DNA from: Candidatus Methylomirabilis sp.
GTDB lineage: Bacteria; DYJV01
Direction: 5' to 3'
DNA: 51,236 nt
Assembly: GCA_020722945.1 (NCBI GenBank)
Contig: DYJV01000008.1
Location: 1 to 51,236 of the forward strand
Part shown: in pieces, positions 17,825-27,455 of the stretch
Layout of the letters: every line of letters starts with the position of its first letter
Position numbering within the stretch: position 1 is the stretch's first letter
The notes under the pieces: model-generated
Seen by the model: only the letters and a program-made list of their open reading frames with translations
What the model was told of the DNA's origin: nothing
Databases searched by the model: none
Made by a program: the position numbers and the translations under genes

Positions 17825-20821
17825 TTATGAAATAAGGTAATCTATCATACCAAGAACCTGTCCCTTTTCAAAACCATACTGCTGTGCTGCACCATTTGGA
17901 CAGCTCATCACACAAGCACCACAACTTTCACAAACTGTTTCAAAAACTTTGGCTATTTTAAGTGTAGGATCTATAACTCTTGCACTATATGGGCATACCT
18001 CAACACATATCCCACAACCACTGCAAAATCTGCTAATAACATAAGATCTATGCTCCATCGATACAAGCTCTCTCTGATTGAGGAATACAGCACCCCTTGC
18101 AGCAGCAGCCAAACCTTGAGAGACAGCTTCGTCAATATGTTTGGGAGCATGACACAAACCAGCCATAAATATATCTTTCTGGTTAAATATTATATTACCA
18201 CCCTTTTTATTTGACTCTTCAAAGAAACCATATTTATCAAGAGGTAAATTAAAAATTTGTGAAAGATTGATATTTTGGTTGGGCTCGATACCACTACTTA
18301 AAACAACCATATCAGGTGTAGAGTCAATATCTTTATTGAGAATTGGATCTCTATAATTTATATAAAGTTTACCATTTGAGACTTTTACTTGAGGTTTACT
18401 ATCAGGTTGATAAGGGATAAAAATAACACCCTTACTCCTTGCTTCTCTATAATAATCTTCATAGAAACCGTAACTCCTTATATCACGATAAAGAACTGTA
18501 ATATCAATATTTTTGAATTTATCTTTCAGTTTGAGGGCATTTTTGATGGCATGTGAGCAACAAACCCTGCTACAATACTCCCTTTTGCCAACCTCTCTTG
18601 ATTCAACACACTGGATCATTACTACTTTTTTGATATCACTAATATCATTATTTGAAATTTTATTTTCAAGCTCTACTTGTGTAATAATTTTGTCAGATTC
18701 TGAATATCCGTAAGATTTTGGCTTAACCTCTTTTCCACCAGTTGCAATAATTGTGATACCATGCTCTATAATAAATTCGGAATCATTAGATTTTATCAAA
18801 CTTCTTCTATTACCTACACTACCCTCTGAAGAGATAACTTCAGAAGATGTAAATATTTTGATATTGCTACTGTTTTTTACAGAAGTTATCAAACTCTGTA
18901 ACTTACTCTTGATATCTGCACCCCTTAATGTATAGTGGGATGTCAATAGCTTTCCACCAAGCTCTTCACTCTTTTCAACAAGAGATACGTCAAAACCCTG
19001 ATTTGCAAGATTAAGTGCAGATGTAAGCCCTGCTGCTCCTCCTCCAATAACAAGAGCAGAATCTTTTATAATGTTTTTTACTTCAGCTCCTGAACAATTT
19101 TTGAGAAGTTTAAAAACTGCAGCTTTAAGAAGAGTAATAGATTTATCAGAAAATAATTTTTTATCTAAAGAAGCAGCAAATATGCACTGCTCTCTGAGAT
19201 TAACAAATTCAAAATTAAGGAGTGAATAACCTTCATCTTTAAAACTTTTGAAGTAAATTTCCATATCCCTTGCAGAACATCCAGCAACAACAACTCTGTC
19301 AAGAGCATTATCTCCCATAATTTTCTTTACTTGTGAAATATTAGATGAGTTACATAAATTGTCAATAGTGCCAGTCCATTCAACTTCTTTTATGTTTTTG
19401 AGCTCCTTGAATATACGGTCAATTTCAAGTGATGTATCAAGGATATTGCCACATCTGCATATCAAGACACCTACTCTCGGAATCTGATAATCGTTGGGAG
19501 TCACAACTGCAGGAGTAAATTTATCACTTTTAACTCTTTTGTTTGACTCAAGAACTTTTGCAGCAACAGCAAGTCCATCTGTGGTAGTCTCCGGAATATC
19601 TTTGGGTGCAGTGAATGCCCCTGCTACATAGATACCTTTTACATTTGTTACCATAGGGTCAAATTCGTCACTTTCAGCAAAAAAGTATTTATTGGTAGAT
19701 ATTTTTGATATTTCTATTAATTTACGGGTCTCACTATTTTGAAAAAAACCGAGAGATAAAACAGCAATATCAAAATCTCTCTCTTTTAATTCACCATTTT
19801 TATAGTATGTTACTCTGATATTTTTATCTTGACCATGCTCTTTTAGTGTAGAGAGATGGCATCTTATAAATTTGATTCCATATTCATCTTTTGCTTTATT
19901 GTAATACTCCTCATACCCCTTCCCAAAAGCTCTTATATCCATATAAAAAAAGACAACTTCACAATCGGGCAGCTGCTTTTTGGTAAAGATCGCCTGCTTC
20001 AGTGCAAACATACAACATATTGAAGAGCAGTAAGGATTACCACTCTTTCTTATATCCCTTGACCCTACACATTGTAAAAAAGCAACACTCTTAGGTGAAG
20101 TAGAGTCCGATAACTTTATAGGGACACCACTTGTAGGACCAGAAGGGCTTATCAATCTCTCGTATTGGACAGAAGAGAGGACATTTTTGTTGTAACCAAA
20201 TCCAAACTCCTCTTTGATCCCACCCTTTACAGCTTCAAAACCCGGTGTAAATATTATATCAGAGACATCGAGCAAAAGCTCTTTGTCACTATTTGGTGAA
20301 AGATTTATTGCATTTACAGGGCATATTTCAACACATTTGTTACACTTGGTGCAGTTGACGGTATCAAGGAAATAAGATTTTTTTACTGCTTTGGGGTAAA
20401 ATTTGTAGACAGCTTTTCGTTTCTCAACACCTTCACCAAATTCGTTGTCAACAGTAACAGGGCAGACCTCTTCACATTTCCCACAGTCAATACAGAGTTG
20501 GCTATCAACAGGGTTTGATTTTATCTTTAATTTTACTTTAAAATTTCCCTGCTCCCCATCTATCTCAACAACAGATGAACTTGGTATAAAATTTATGTTG
20601 CTCCTGCCTGAACACTCAATGAATGGGCAGTAAGCAGGTGGTTTGGGTGATAAAAAACACACCCCACAAGAATTCGTAGGGAATTGATTGTCAAGTAAAG
20701 GGAAATACCCACCCATAGAAGGCTTGGAATCAATCAAATTTACCTTTATCCCACTATCTGCAAGAGCAAGGGAAGCAGACATCCCTGCAAAACCACTACC
20801 TACAATTAAAATCTCCTTCAT
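17825..20821 (-). CDS. hdrA: Tandem HdrA-HdrA fusion flavoprotein
   Basis: A 998-residue protein holding two HdrA-like modules. Module 1 (about 1-430) has an FAD motif (ILIVGSGFAGMSASLALA), cysteines near SCGVC, two ferredoxin motifs (CIDCGKCEEVCP, CTKCNKCVEICP) and the Hdr signature CVGSRD...YCSSICCMFALKQA. Module 2 begins at about 450 with the HdrA N-terminal domain (VGVLICRCGN), then a second FAD motif (ALVIGGGAAGLTSALNLA), a second CVESRE...YCSRVCC signature and a C-terminal pair of [4Fe-4S] motifs (CSGCGICVEVCP, CESCGACVMSCP). Ordinary HdrA is about 650 residues and forms dimers, so this may be a built-in pseudodimer. It starts 1 bp after HdrB-2 ends. Two FADs fit flavin-based electron bifurcation. 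Confidence 0.88.
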   Translation of the reverse strand: MKEILIVGSGFAGMSASLALADSGIKVNLIDSKPSMGGYFPLLDNQFPTNSCGVCFLSPKPPAYCPFIECSGRSNINFIPSSSVVEIDGEQGNFKVKLKIKSNPVDSQLCIDCGKCEEVCPVTVDNEFGEGVEKRKAVYKFYPKAVKKSYFLDTVNCTKCNKCVEICPVNAINLSPNSDKELLLDVSDIIFTPGFEAVKGGIKEEFGFGYNKNVLSSVQYERLISPSGPTSGVPIKLSDSTSPKSVAFLQCVGSRDIRKSGNPYCSSICCMFALKQAIFTKKQLPDCEVVFFYMDIRAFGKGYEEYYNKAKDEYGIKFIRCHLSTLKEHGQDKNIRVTYYKNGELKERDFDIAVLSLGFFQNSETRKLIEISKISTNKYFFAESDEFDPMVTNVKGIYVAGAFTAPKDIPETTTDGLAVAAKVLESNKRVKSDKFTPAVVTPNDYQIPRVGVLICRCGNILDTSLEIDRIFKELKNIKEVEWTGTIDNLCNSSNISQVKKIMGDNALDRVVVAGCSARDMEIYFKSFKDEGYSLLNFEFVNLREQCIFAASLDKKLFSDKSITLLKAAVFKLLKNCSGAEVKNIIKDSALVIGGGAAGLTSALNLANQGFDVSLVEKSEELGGKLLTSHYTLRGADIKSKLQSLITSVKNSSNIKIFTSSEVISSEGSVGNRRSLIKSNDSEFIIEHGITIIATGGKEVKPKSYGYSESDKIITQVELENKISNNDISDIKKVVMIQCVESREVGKREYCSRVCCSHAIKNALKLKDKFKNIDITVLYRDIRSYGFYEDYYREARSKGVIFIPYQPDSKPQVKVSNGKLYINYRDPILNKDIDSTPDMVVLSSGIEPNQNINLSQIFNLPLDKYGFFEESNKKGGNIIFNQKDIFMAGLCHAPKHIDEAVSQGLAAAARGAVFLNQRELVSMEHRSYVISRFCSGCGICVEVCPYSARVIDPTLKIAKVFETVCESCGACVMSCPNGAAQQYGFEKGQVLGMIDYLIS

Positions 20822-20822
20822 C

Positions 20823-21656
20823 CTATATACCCTTTACCAATTGTGATGGATCAATAATATGTTTTGAAAACCATTTGGAAGTCCCTTCAAGTCCAAAAGC
20901 TTCACCAATTAACTCTGTAAAATATAGGACAGGCAAAGGCTCTTCAAGATTTTGCTTTGTATCGATATTTGCCTGACATAATCCGCACGATGTAATTATA
21001 CAATCTGCACCAGCTTCCTTTGCATAGCTGATAAGCTTGTTTATTAGTTTGGAAGCTAAAATAGGGTTTGTAAGAGCAGCATCACCACCACAACAATCTA
21101 CTCTACATGGCCATTCAAGGACATTAACACCCACTGCTTTCATAATTTCATCCATTATGCGAGGATTTTCAGGATTATCAAATTCAACAACTTCACTCGG
21201 TCTTAATATTGCACAACCGTAATAACAAACTGCATTTATATGAGTAAGTGGTTTGGTAACCCTCTCTTTAATTGTTTTAACTCCTATCTCCCTAAAAATA
21301 TCAAGAATATACTTTATTTTGATACTCCCTTTATATTTAAAATCTAAAATACTCTCTATTTGAGGCTTTTTTTTAGGATCTTTTAGACTCCATTCAGATT
21401 TTTTTAGGCTGCTAAAACAACCAGCACAAGGAACAAGTAAATCTTTTCCAACCTCTTCTGCAATTTTAATATTCCTCGCAGAAAGGTTGATTACCAGATC
21501 TTCACTAATATTTTTGGTAGGTCCCGAACCACAACAGTTCCAATCTTCTATCTCTTCAGTTTCAACACCTAAAATATCAAAAACAGCTTTTATAGACTTT
21601 TCATATTCAATAGCTGTTGAATGTGCTGTGCACCCTGGATAATATGATAATTTCAT
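20823..21656 (-). CDS. hdrB: HdrB-like subunit, second set
   Basis: A heterodisulfide reductase subunit B of about 277 residues with both CCG domains intact: YYPGCTA...WNCCGSGP...PCAGCFSSL, then CYYGCAI...DCCGGDAALTNP...CGLC. Such domains bind the noncubane [4Fe-4S] clusters at which disulfides are reduced in methanogens. In bacteria without CoM/CoB the real substrate is usually unknown. The start is either the ATG at 21662 or the ATG two codons later; I prefer the later one (MKLSYYPGC), with GGGA five bases upstream. It is coupled to HdrC-2 (about 20 bp upstream) and to the HdrA fusion (1 bp downstream). Confidence 0.9.
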   Translation of the reverse strand: MKLSYYPGCTAHSTAIEYEKSIKAVFDILGVETEEIEDWNCCGSGPTKNISEDLVINLSARNIKIAEEVGKDLLVPCAGCFSSLKKSEWSLKDPKKKPQIESILDFKYKGSIKIKYILDIFREIGVKTIKERVTKPLTHINAVCYYGCAILRPSEVVEFDNPENPRIMDEIMKAVGVNVLEWPCRVDCCGGDAALTNPILASKLINKLISYAKEAGADCIITSCGLCQANIDTKQNLEEPLPVLYFTELIGEAFGLEGTSKWFSKHIIDPSQLVKGI

Positions 21657-21676
21657 AAGCATCCCATTCCTATTTA

Positions 21677-22219
21677 TTAGATTTCAGGAGTAATCTGTGT
21701 AAAAATATCTTTTATTTTCTGAGTATCTTTTATCTTTTTGGGGAAAAGTGGTAACTTCCCTCTTGTAAAAAGCTTGATACCGGTTTTGATGTCGCTAATT
21801 GCAGCTTTACTAAAAAAATCTTTTGTTTTCAGTTTGTAAGATATCAGGAAGGTTGCTTCATGGACTCTTCCAAAATTTTTTATACTCTCAACAAATGACC
21901 TATTAAAAGCATAACCAACTTTATCTGCTATTTCAACATTCTCCTCTATAGCCATCCTTCGTAATGTCCCCATAAGTTTGGCAATTTTGATATCGTTGGG
22001 ACAACGCTCTCCACAAGTCTCACACGATACGCAGAGCCATATAGCTTCACTCCTCAACAACTCATCTTTGCTGCCATACTGAATAGCTCTTATAACTTCA
22101 TTAGGCTTTATCTCCATAAATTCAGCAGTTGGACAACCTGCTGTGCATTTTTTACATTGGTAACATAAATTAAAATTCTCACCTGACCTTTTTTGAACTT
22201 CTAAAGTAAAATCATTCAT
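21677..22219 (-). CDS. hdrC: HdrC-like subunit, second set
   Basis: A 180-residue Fe-S protein with two [4Fe-4S] motifs: CYQCKKCTAGCPTAEFM near residue 20 and CVSCETCGERCPND near residue 65. This is the usual HdrC arrangement, followed by a 90-residue C-terminal region without cysteines. It passes electrons between HdrA and HdrB. AGGTGA precedes the ATG. Its 5' neighbour is HdrA-2, 8 bp away, and its 3' neighbour is HdrB-2, so the set is complete. Confidence 0.9.
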   Translation of the reverse strand: MNDFTLEVQKRSGENFNLCYQCKKCTAGCPTAEFMEIKPNEVIRAIQYGSKDELLRSEAIWLCVSCETCGERCPNDIKIAKLMGTLRRMAIEENVEIADKVGYAFNRSFVESIKNFGRVHEATFLISYKLKTKDFFSKAAISDIKTGIKLFTRGKLPLFPKKIKDTQKIKDIFTQITPEI

Positions 22220-22227
22220 CTTTTCAC

Positions 22228-24201
22228 CTATAAATTAATATTGGTTACAGGCTCTTGAAAGATGTTTATCATCTTGAGAGTCTGAATACTTGTCTGATTT
22301 ATCAGTTCACAAGCTTTATTAGGACACGCAGCTATACATGCACCGCAACCTTGACATAAGGCTTTATTAACATCAGATATCAGAGTATAAGAATTGAGCT
22401 GTCTTGCTCCATAAGGACATACATTTACACAGATACCACACCCACTACAAACAATAGGGTCAACTTTGGCTATCAATGGATCTTGAGATAATTTGTCATT
22501 TGAAAAGAGTGTAAGTATTTTGCCTGTGGATGCGAGTGCCTGAGAGACTGAATCTGTAATATCTTTGGGGGACTGTGCACACCCAGCAAGATAAACACCC
22601 TTTGTAGAGCTTTCAACAGGGTATAATTTGATGTGGGTTTCTGAGAAGAAACCGTATTCGTCAATTGTGGCTCTCAATTTTTTGGCAAGATCTTCAACTC
22701 CTGTTACAGGTATGATAGCATTTGCAAGCACAACAAGATCAACCTCAATATCGAGAGCTTGCCTTGTAATTGTATCTGCAGTTTTTGCAATAAGTTTATC
22801 ACCATCTTTATATATTTTGGAAACTCTACCCTTTATGTATAAGATTCTTTCATTCTCTGTCCCTGCATGGTAAAACTCTTCAAAATCTTTGCTATCCGTC
22901 CTGATATCCATATAAGAAACATACGCAACTCCATCAGGAACTCTCCTTTTGAACAATCTTGCCTGTTTAGCAGTATAGATACAACATACTCTTGAACAGT
23001 ATGGCTTATGAAACTCAGGATCCCTCGAACCTGAACATTTTATCCATAAAACAGATTTTGCCTCTTTACCATCTGAAGGTCTGATTATTTTACCATTTGT
23101 AGGACCATCTGGATCAAGCATCCTTTCAAAAGTAAGAGCGTCAATTACATCTTTAGAATTTTCTACACCATATTCAGGGAAATTGGTATTGGGGTATAGT
23201 TGATAACCTGTGGATATAACAATTGCCCCAACATACTCTTTGGTTATCTTAGGTGTCATTTCAAAGTTTATAGCATCTTTGCTGCATACATCTTTACACT
23301 TGCTGCAACCATTCAGAGAATGCTCACAATTTACACTATCTATTATCAATCTTTTTGGTAATGCTTTTTCTGAAAGGTAGTGTATAGCCTTTCGGTTTGA
23401 AAGCCCCATATTAAATTGGTCAGGAACAACAACAGGGCATACTGATATGCACTCATTGCAGTTGTTACACTTTAGGGGGTCAACAAATGAAGCTTTCTCT
23501 TTTATATCTATTTCAAAATTACCAACATAACCATCAAGAGCTTCAATTTCACTGTATGTGTAAAGTTTTATGTTTTTGTTTGATAATAGCTTTTCAGATA
23601 TCTCCTTTACATAGTCAAAAGCATTTTTGAAGTATGGGACAGTTTTGTAAATCTGAAGAAGTTTGCCACCAATAGCAGGTTCTTTTTCAACAAGGACAAC
23701 TTCATAACCAGCCTCTGCAAGATCAAGTGATGACATCATACCACTAATCCCTCCACCAATTACAATAACTCTCTTATTGAGACTTATCTGGTTGGGAACA
23801 AGTTCAATATTTTCTCTCACTTTTTCAACAGTAGCTTTTATGATATTAATAGCTTTAGCAGTCGCAGTAGGCTTATCACCCTGATGAACCCAACTACACT
23901 GCTCCCTTATATTTGCAATTTCAACAAGAAAAGGGTTTAATCCAACACTTGCAGCAGCTTTTCTAAATGTATTTTCGTGCATACGGGGTGAACAACTACA
24001 AACAACCACTCCGTTGAGATTATCTTTGACGATGTGCTCCTTGACTAACTGCTGACCAGGGTCCGAACACATATACATGTAATTTGTAGCAAAGATAACT
24101 TCATTATCTTTCTGCATCTCCTCAACTACTTTGTGGACATCTACAGAAGATGCAATGTTTGCACCACACCAGCAAACAAAAACCCCTATTCTATTAGGCA
24201 T
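22228..24201 (-). CDS. hdrA: HdrA-like flavoprotein with full N-terminal domain (second HdrA)
   Basis: An HdrA of about 657 residues. The N-terminal domain has GVFVCWCGANI and VVCSCSPRMHE. The FAD motif is VIVIGGGISGMMSSLDLA. Ferredoxin motifs are CNNCNECISVCP and CSKCKDVCS, then comes the CSGSRD...YCSRVCCIYTAKQA signature. The C-terminus has CSGCGICVNVCP and CQGCGACIAACP. The FAD-proximal segment that reads FPTLDCAQC in the other HdrA here reads VPYFKNAFD, so that cysteine pair is missing. I chose the ATG five codons inside the ORF-track start (MPNRIGV), with GAGG upstream; the longer start would be TTG. It lies 27 bp after HdrA-1 and 8 bp before HdrC-2. Confidence 0.88.
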   Translation of the reverse strand: MPNRIGVFVCWCGANIASSVDVHKVVEEMQKDNEVIFATNYMYMCSDPGQQLVKEHIVKDNLNGVVVCSCSPRMHENTFRKAAASVGLNPFLVEIANIREQCSWVHQGDKPTATAKAINIIKATVEKVRENIELVPNQISLNKRVIVIGGGISGMMSSLDLAEAGYEVVLVEKEPAIGGKLLQIYKTVPYFKNAFDYVKEISEKLLSNKNIKLYTYSEIEALDGYVGNFEIDIKEKASFVDPLKCNNCNECISVCPVVVPDQFNMGLSNRKAIHYLSEKALPKRLIIDSVNCEHSLNGCSKCKDVCSKDAINFEMTPKITKEYVGAIVISTGYQLYPNTNFPEYGVENSKDVIDALTFERMLDPDGPTNGKIIRPSDGKEAKSVLWIKCSGSRDPEFHKPYCSRVCCIYTAKQARLFKRRVPDGVAYVSYMDIRTDSKDFEEFYHAGTENERILYIKGRVSKIYKDGDKLIAKTADTITRQALDIEVDLVVLANAIIPVTGVEDLAKKLRATIDEYGFFSETHIKLYPVESSTKGVYLAGCAQSPKDITDSVSQALASTGKILTLFSNDKLSQDPLIAKVDPIVCSGCGICVNVCPYGARQLNSYTLISDVNKALCQGCGACIAACPNKACELINQTSIQTLKMINIFQEPVTNINL

Positions 24202-24228
24202 TATCTTTATCCTCAAATAAATTTATCT

Positions 24229-25554
24229 TCAGCACGCTTTTGTCTCTACTCTGTTTTTAAGTTTCTCAAAGAGAACATGAACTTTACTTGCCGCAGCACT
24301 TGCGTGAGCAGTAGTATCAGCAATGTCTCTTAAACCTTGGCAACACCCAGCAAGGAAAATACCTTCCCTGCTACTCTCATTTGAAGCTATTTTGTAATCT
24401 TTCTCTTTAAAAAAACCAAATTCATTTATATCAATTTTTAATGTTTCACTTAAACTTTTTACCCCATCATTAGGTGCCATTGCTGATGCCAAAACTACCA
24501 TATCAGCAGATATCTCTATCTTCTCGCCTGTAAGGGTATCAGCTCCCCAAACTACTATTTTATCTCCATCCTGAAAAACTTTGGAGACTTTACCTTTGAT
24601 ATAAACAATCCTCTCCTCTTCCACAGACTGCTGTATAAACTGCTCATAACCTTTACCTGTGGAACGGATATCTATATAAAAGATATAAACCTTGCCATGA
24701 TGGACTTTATGTTTGAATAATCTTGCATGTTTGGCAGTATACATACAGCATACTCTTGAACAGTAAGATTTGTGAAGCTCTGGGTCCCTTGAACCTGCAC
24801 ACTGTATAAAAACAATATCTTGTGGAATTTTCCCATCAGATGGTCTCTTCACAACTCCAGCAGTAGGACCTGATGCTGACAAATATCTCTCCATTGTCAA
24901 CCCATCAATCACATCAGGAAGCTCACCACCATATTCACCTAAATTGGTTTTATCATATATTTTGAATCCTGTAGCTACAATTACAGCTCCGACTCTCTCT
25001 GTAAAAAAACTCTCTTTCTGCTTGTAATCAATCGCTTCAACAGGACAAACTTTTGCACATACTCCACATTTACCCTTTGTAAGCATTCTGCAATGATCAG
25101 GGTCTATAACAGGCTTGTTAGGAACAGCTTGAGGGGAAAGAGTATATATTGCTTTACCCTTGCCTGCATCTCTCTCAAATGCAGATGGAACTTTGGAGGG
25201 ACACTTCTCTTGGCATGTCCCGCAACCGGTGCATTTGCTCCAGTCAACATATGAAGGCTTACGTTTGATTGTAACTGTAAAATTACCCGGCTCACCTTCA
25301 AAACCTACAACCTCTGAATAAGTGTATAACTTGATATTAGGGTGTTGGCCTGTTTCAACTGTCCTTGGAGTGAGAGTGCATTGGGCACAGTCAAGTGTGG
25401 GGAAAGTTTCGGAAAGTTGAAGCATTCTCCCACCAACACTCGGAAGTGCTTCAACCATAACAACTTCATATCCAGCATTCCCAATATCTATTGCTGAAGT
25501 AATACCAGCTATCCCACCACCTATAACAAGAACTCTTTTTACTATATCATCCAT
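24229..25554 (-). CDS. hdrA: Short HdrA/QmoA-like flavoprotein (first HdrA)
   Basis: A flavoprotein of about 441 residues lacking the HdrA N-terminal domain and the C-terminal double ferredoxin, like QmoA. It has VLVIGGGIAGITSAIDIG for FAD, the FPTLDCAQCTLTPR cysteine segment, two ferredoxin motifs (CTGCGTCQEKCP and CGVCAKVCP) and CAGSRD...YCSRVCCMYTAKHA. In sulfate reducers QmoA works with QmoB and QmoC at APS reductase, and in other bacteria short HdrA forms serve as electron hubs. I prefer the ATG (MDDIVKR) with GGAG six bases upstream over the GTG six codons earlier. It follows HdrB-1 closely and precedes the full-length HdrA. Confidence 0.87.
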   Translation of the reverse strand: MDDIVKRVLVIGGGIAGITSAIDIGNAGYEVVMVEALPSVGGRMLQLSETFPTLDCAQCTLTPRTVETGQHPNIKLYTYSEVVGFEGEPGNFTVTIKRKPSYVDWSKCTGCGTCQEKCPSKVPSAFERDAGKGKAIYTLSPQAVPNKPVIDPDHCRMLTKGKCGVCAKVCPVEAIDYKQKESFFTERVGAVIVATGFKIYDKTNLGEYGGELPDVIDGLTMERYLSASGPTAGVVKRPSDGKIPQDIVFIQCAGSRDPELHKSYCSRVCCMYTAKHARLFKHKVHHGKVYIFYIDIRSTGKGYEQFIQQSVEEERIVYIKGKVSKVFQDGDKIVVWGADTLTGEKIEISADMVVLASAMAPNDGVKSLSETLKIDINEFGFFKEKDYKIASNESSREGIFLAGCCQGLRDIADTTAHASAAASKVHVLFEKLKNRVETKAC

Positions 25555-25572
25555 CGTAATCTCCACATTCAC

Positions 25573-26445
25573 CTACAAAAGACCTTTCTCTTTTAAGATA
25601 GGGGTAGGATCCACAAAATTCCTCTCAAATTCAAGAACTTTAGGGTCAAGACCAAGTGCAAGACCTAATAATTGTGTAAAATAAACTACCGGAATTTTCT
25701 TTAATTCAGGGTGGATAGAAGATAAAATATTTTGTCTATCATCGAGATTGAATTGGCATAAAGGACAGGAAGTTACTATAATATCAGCATTATTTTTTTC
25801 TGCACTATTTACTATTTCGTAAGAACACCTATTGGCAGTATCAGGATTATTCATAACTTGAAATGCTCCACAACACTCATTTCTATATGGGAAATAGACC
25901 GGCTCACAACCAAGAGTTTTCAGAAAATCTTCAAAGATAGATGGATTTTCAGGATTATCAAGCTGTATCTCTTTGTGCGGTCTTAAAAGTAAACAACCGT
26001 AATATGTAGCAACTTTGAGATCTTTTAGTGGTTTTGTGATTTTCTCTCTGATAGTTTCAAAACCAACAATATTTTTAAGTATTTCAAGGTAATGGACAAC
26101 ATCGACATTACCATCGTAATCTCTCTCTGTAAATTGGTTGAGCTTGTATCTCCTCTCTTCATCTGTTTTGATTACATAATTGGTCCTCTTCAAAACATTA
26201 AAACATACTGAACAGAGGGTAACAAGTTTATCGTAATTGGCTAATTGGGTGTCTGCCAAAACTCTTGAACATGAAGAGAGTCCCATATGATAATCGTTGA
26301 CAAGTGGGAATGATGCTCCACAACATGTCCATTTATCAAGCTCTTTTAATTCAAAACCGAGTTTTTTGGCTGATTCCCTGCCAGCATGGTCAAGATGTTT
26401 AGCTTTTGTGTATAAAGTGCATCCCGGGAAATAAGCAAGATCCAT
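25573..26445 (-). CDS. hdrB: HdrB-like subunit, first set
   Basis: A 290-residue subunit B with two CCG domains: YFPGCTLY...WTCCGASFPL...LCSVCFNVL and YYGCLLLRP...NECCGAFQVMNNP...CPLCQFNLD. All cluster cysteines appear present. GGAGA precedes the ATG. The gene lies 19 bp after HdrC-1 and just before the short HdrA. Compared with the second HdrB in the cluster it is longer and clearly divergent, so this is unlikely to be a recent duplication. The substrate is unknown. A thiol/disulfide or another carrier linked to fumarate reduction is possible. Confidence 0.9.
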   Translation of the reverse strand: MDLAYFPGCTLYTKAKHLDHAGRESAKKLGFELKELDKWTCCGASFPLVNDYHMGLSSCSRVLADTQLANYDKLVTLCSVCFNVLKRTNYVIKTDEERRYKLNQFTERDYDGNVDVVHYLEILKNIVGFETIREKITKPLKDLKVATYYGCLLLRPHKEIQLDNPENPSIFEDFLKTLGCEPVYFPYRNECCGAFQVMNNPDTANRCSYEIVNSAEKNNADIIVTSCPLCQFNLDDRQNILSSIHPELKKIPVVYFTQLLGLALGLDPKVLEFERNFVDPTPILKEKGLL

Positions 26446-26464
26446 TATATTCTCCTAAAACATT

Positions 26465-26875
26465 TTAGAGTGATGTAAATTTTCTGTAACAACTAATAAA
26501 AGCTATCTGAGGGGCTCTTTTGCGGTAATCTTCATCAAAATCTTTCACTTCAACATGACTACCTTCACTACGGAGCTTTATCATTCTACAAGCTTCTGCA
26601 ATCTTTGCAAAATCAACACCCTTTGGACATCTATTAAAACACATTATACAAGATGCACATATCCAGATAGTTTTGCTATTTAGAACTTTATCATACATCC
26701 CAAGCTGGAGATATCTGATAGCTTCAGATGGCATAATATCCATCTCAGAAACTGCCGGACATCCAGCAGAACATTTCCCACATTGGTAACATTTGTATAC
26801 ATTTTCTCCACTAATCTCTTCTATCTTCTCAATAATCTCTGAATTTATATTCTCTTTTCTGATTATACTCTTCAT
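26465..26875 (-). CDS. hdrC: HdrC-like subunit, first set
   Basis: An Fe-S protein of about 136 residues with CYQCGKCSAGCPAVSEM and CASCIMCFNRCPKGVD, the two [4Fe-4S] motifs of HdrC. The ORF track starts 21 codons earlier, inside the fumarase beta gene. I chose the ATG (MKSIIRK) just one base after that gene's stop, because GGGGG lies four bases before it. It is shorter than the second HdrC at the C-terminus (about 136 against 180 residues). It should carry electrons between an HdrA and HdrB-1. Confidence 0.88.
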   Translation of the reverse strand: MKSIIRKENINSEIIEKIEEISGENVYKCYQCGKCSAGCPAVSEMDIMPSEAIRYLQLGMYDKVLNSKTIWICASCIMCFNRCPKGVDFAKIAEACRMIKLRSEGSHVEVKDFDEDYRKRAPQIAFISCYRKFTSL

Positions 26876-26876
26876 T

Positions 26877-27437
26877 TTACCCCCGTATTTCGAACTTTTT
26901 TCTTCCAATTTCGTAAAGATCATTGCCAAAAATATCATTTATAACAACAACAGGAAATTTCTCAACAGTAAGTTTCCTGATAGCCTCAGGACCGAGATCC
27001 TCATAAGCTATCACCTCTGATGTTTTGATACACTCACTTATCAAAGCACCTGCTCCACCTACAGCTGCAAAATAAACTGCTTTAAAATTTTTTATAGCAT
27101 CCTTTACTTCAGAAGATCTACTCCCCTTCCCAATCATACCTTTGAGCCCTTTTTCTATTAAAATAGGTGAATACGCATCCATCCTATAACTTGTAGTAGG
27201 ACCTGCAGAACCTATAACTTTACCCGGCTTGGGCGGAGTAGGACCAACAAAATATATAATCTGACCTTTAATATCAAAAGGGAGAGCTTTACCATCATTG
27301 ATAAGGTCAACCAATCTTTTGTGTGCAGCATCTCTGCCAGTATAAATAGTCCCTGTAATAAGGAGATTATCACCAGCTTTGAGGGAGGTGAGGATATCAT
27401 CTGACATTGGTGCTGAAATTTCTCTTATATTCTCCAT
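26877..27437 (-). CDS. Class I fumarate hydratase beta subunit (C-terminal domain)
   Basis: A 186-residue protein matching the C-terminal domain of class I, Fe-S-dependent fumarase. GTIYTGRDAAHKR is a conserved substrate-binding region, followed by YFVGPTPPKPGKVIGSAGPTTSYRMD, GKGSRS and YFAAVGGAGAL. Together with the alpha subunit it interconverts fumarate and malate. L-tartrate dehydratase has the same two-subunit form and cannot be ruled out, but the Frd-like genes downstream favour fumarase. GAGGT precedes the ATG. The HdrC-1 gene follows after one base. Confidence 0.92.
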   Translation of the reverse strand: MENIREISAPMSDDILTSLKAGDNLLITGTIYTGRDAAHKRLVDLINDGKALPFDIKGQIIYFVGPTPPKPGKVIGSAGPTTSYRMDAYSPILIEKGLKGMIGKGSRSSEVKDAIKNFKAVYFAAVGGAGALISECIKTSEVIAYEDLGPEAIRKLTVEKFPVVVINDIFGNDLYEIGRKKFEIRG

Positions 27438-27455
27438 TTTTACCTCATATTCAAT

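Noticed and set aside
26793-27020. 75-codon plus-strand ORF
   Set aside because: Antisense to HdrC-1 and fumarase beta; hydrophobic shadow frame only.
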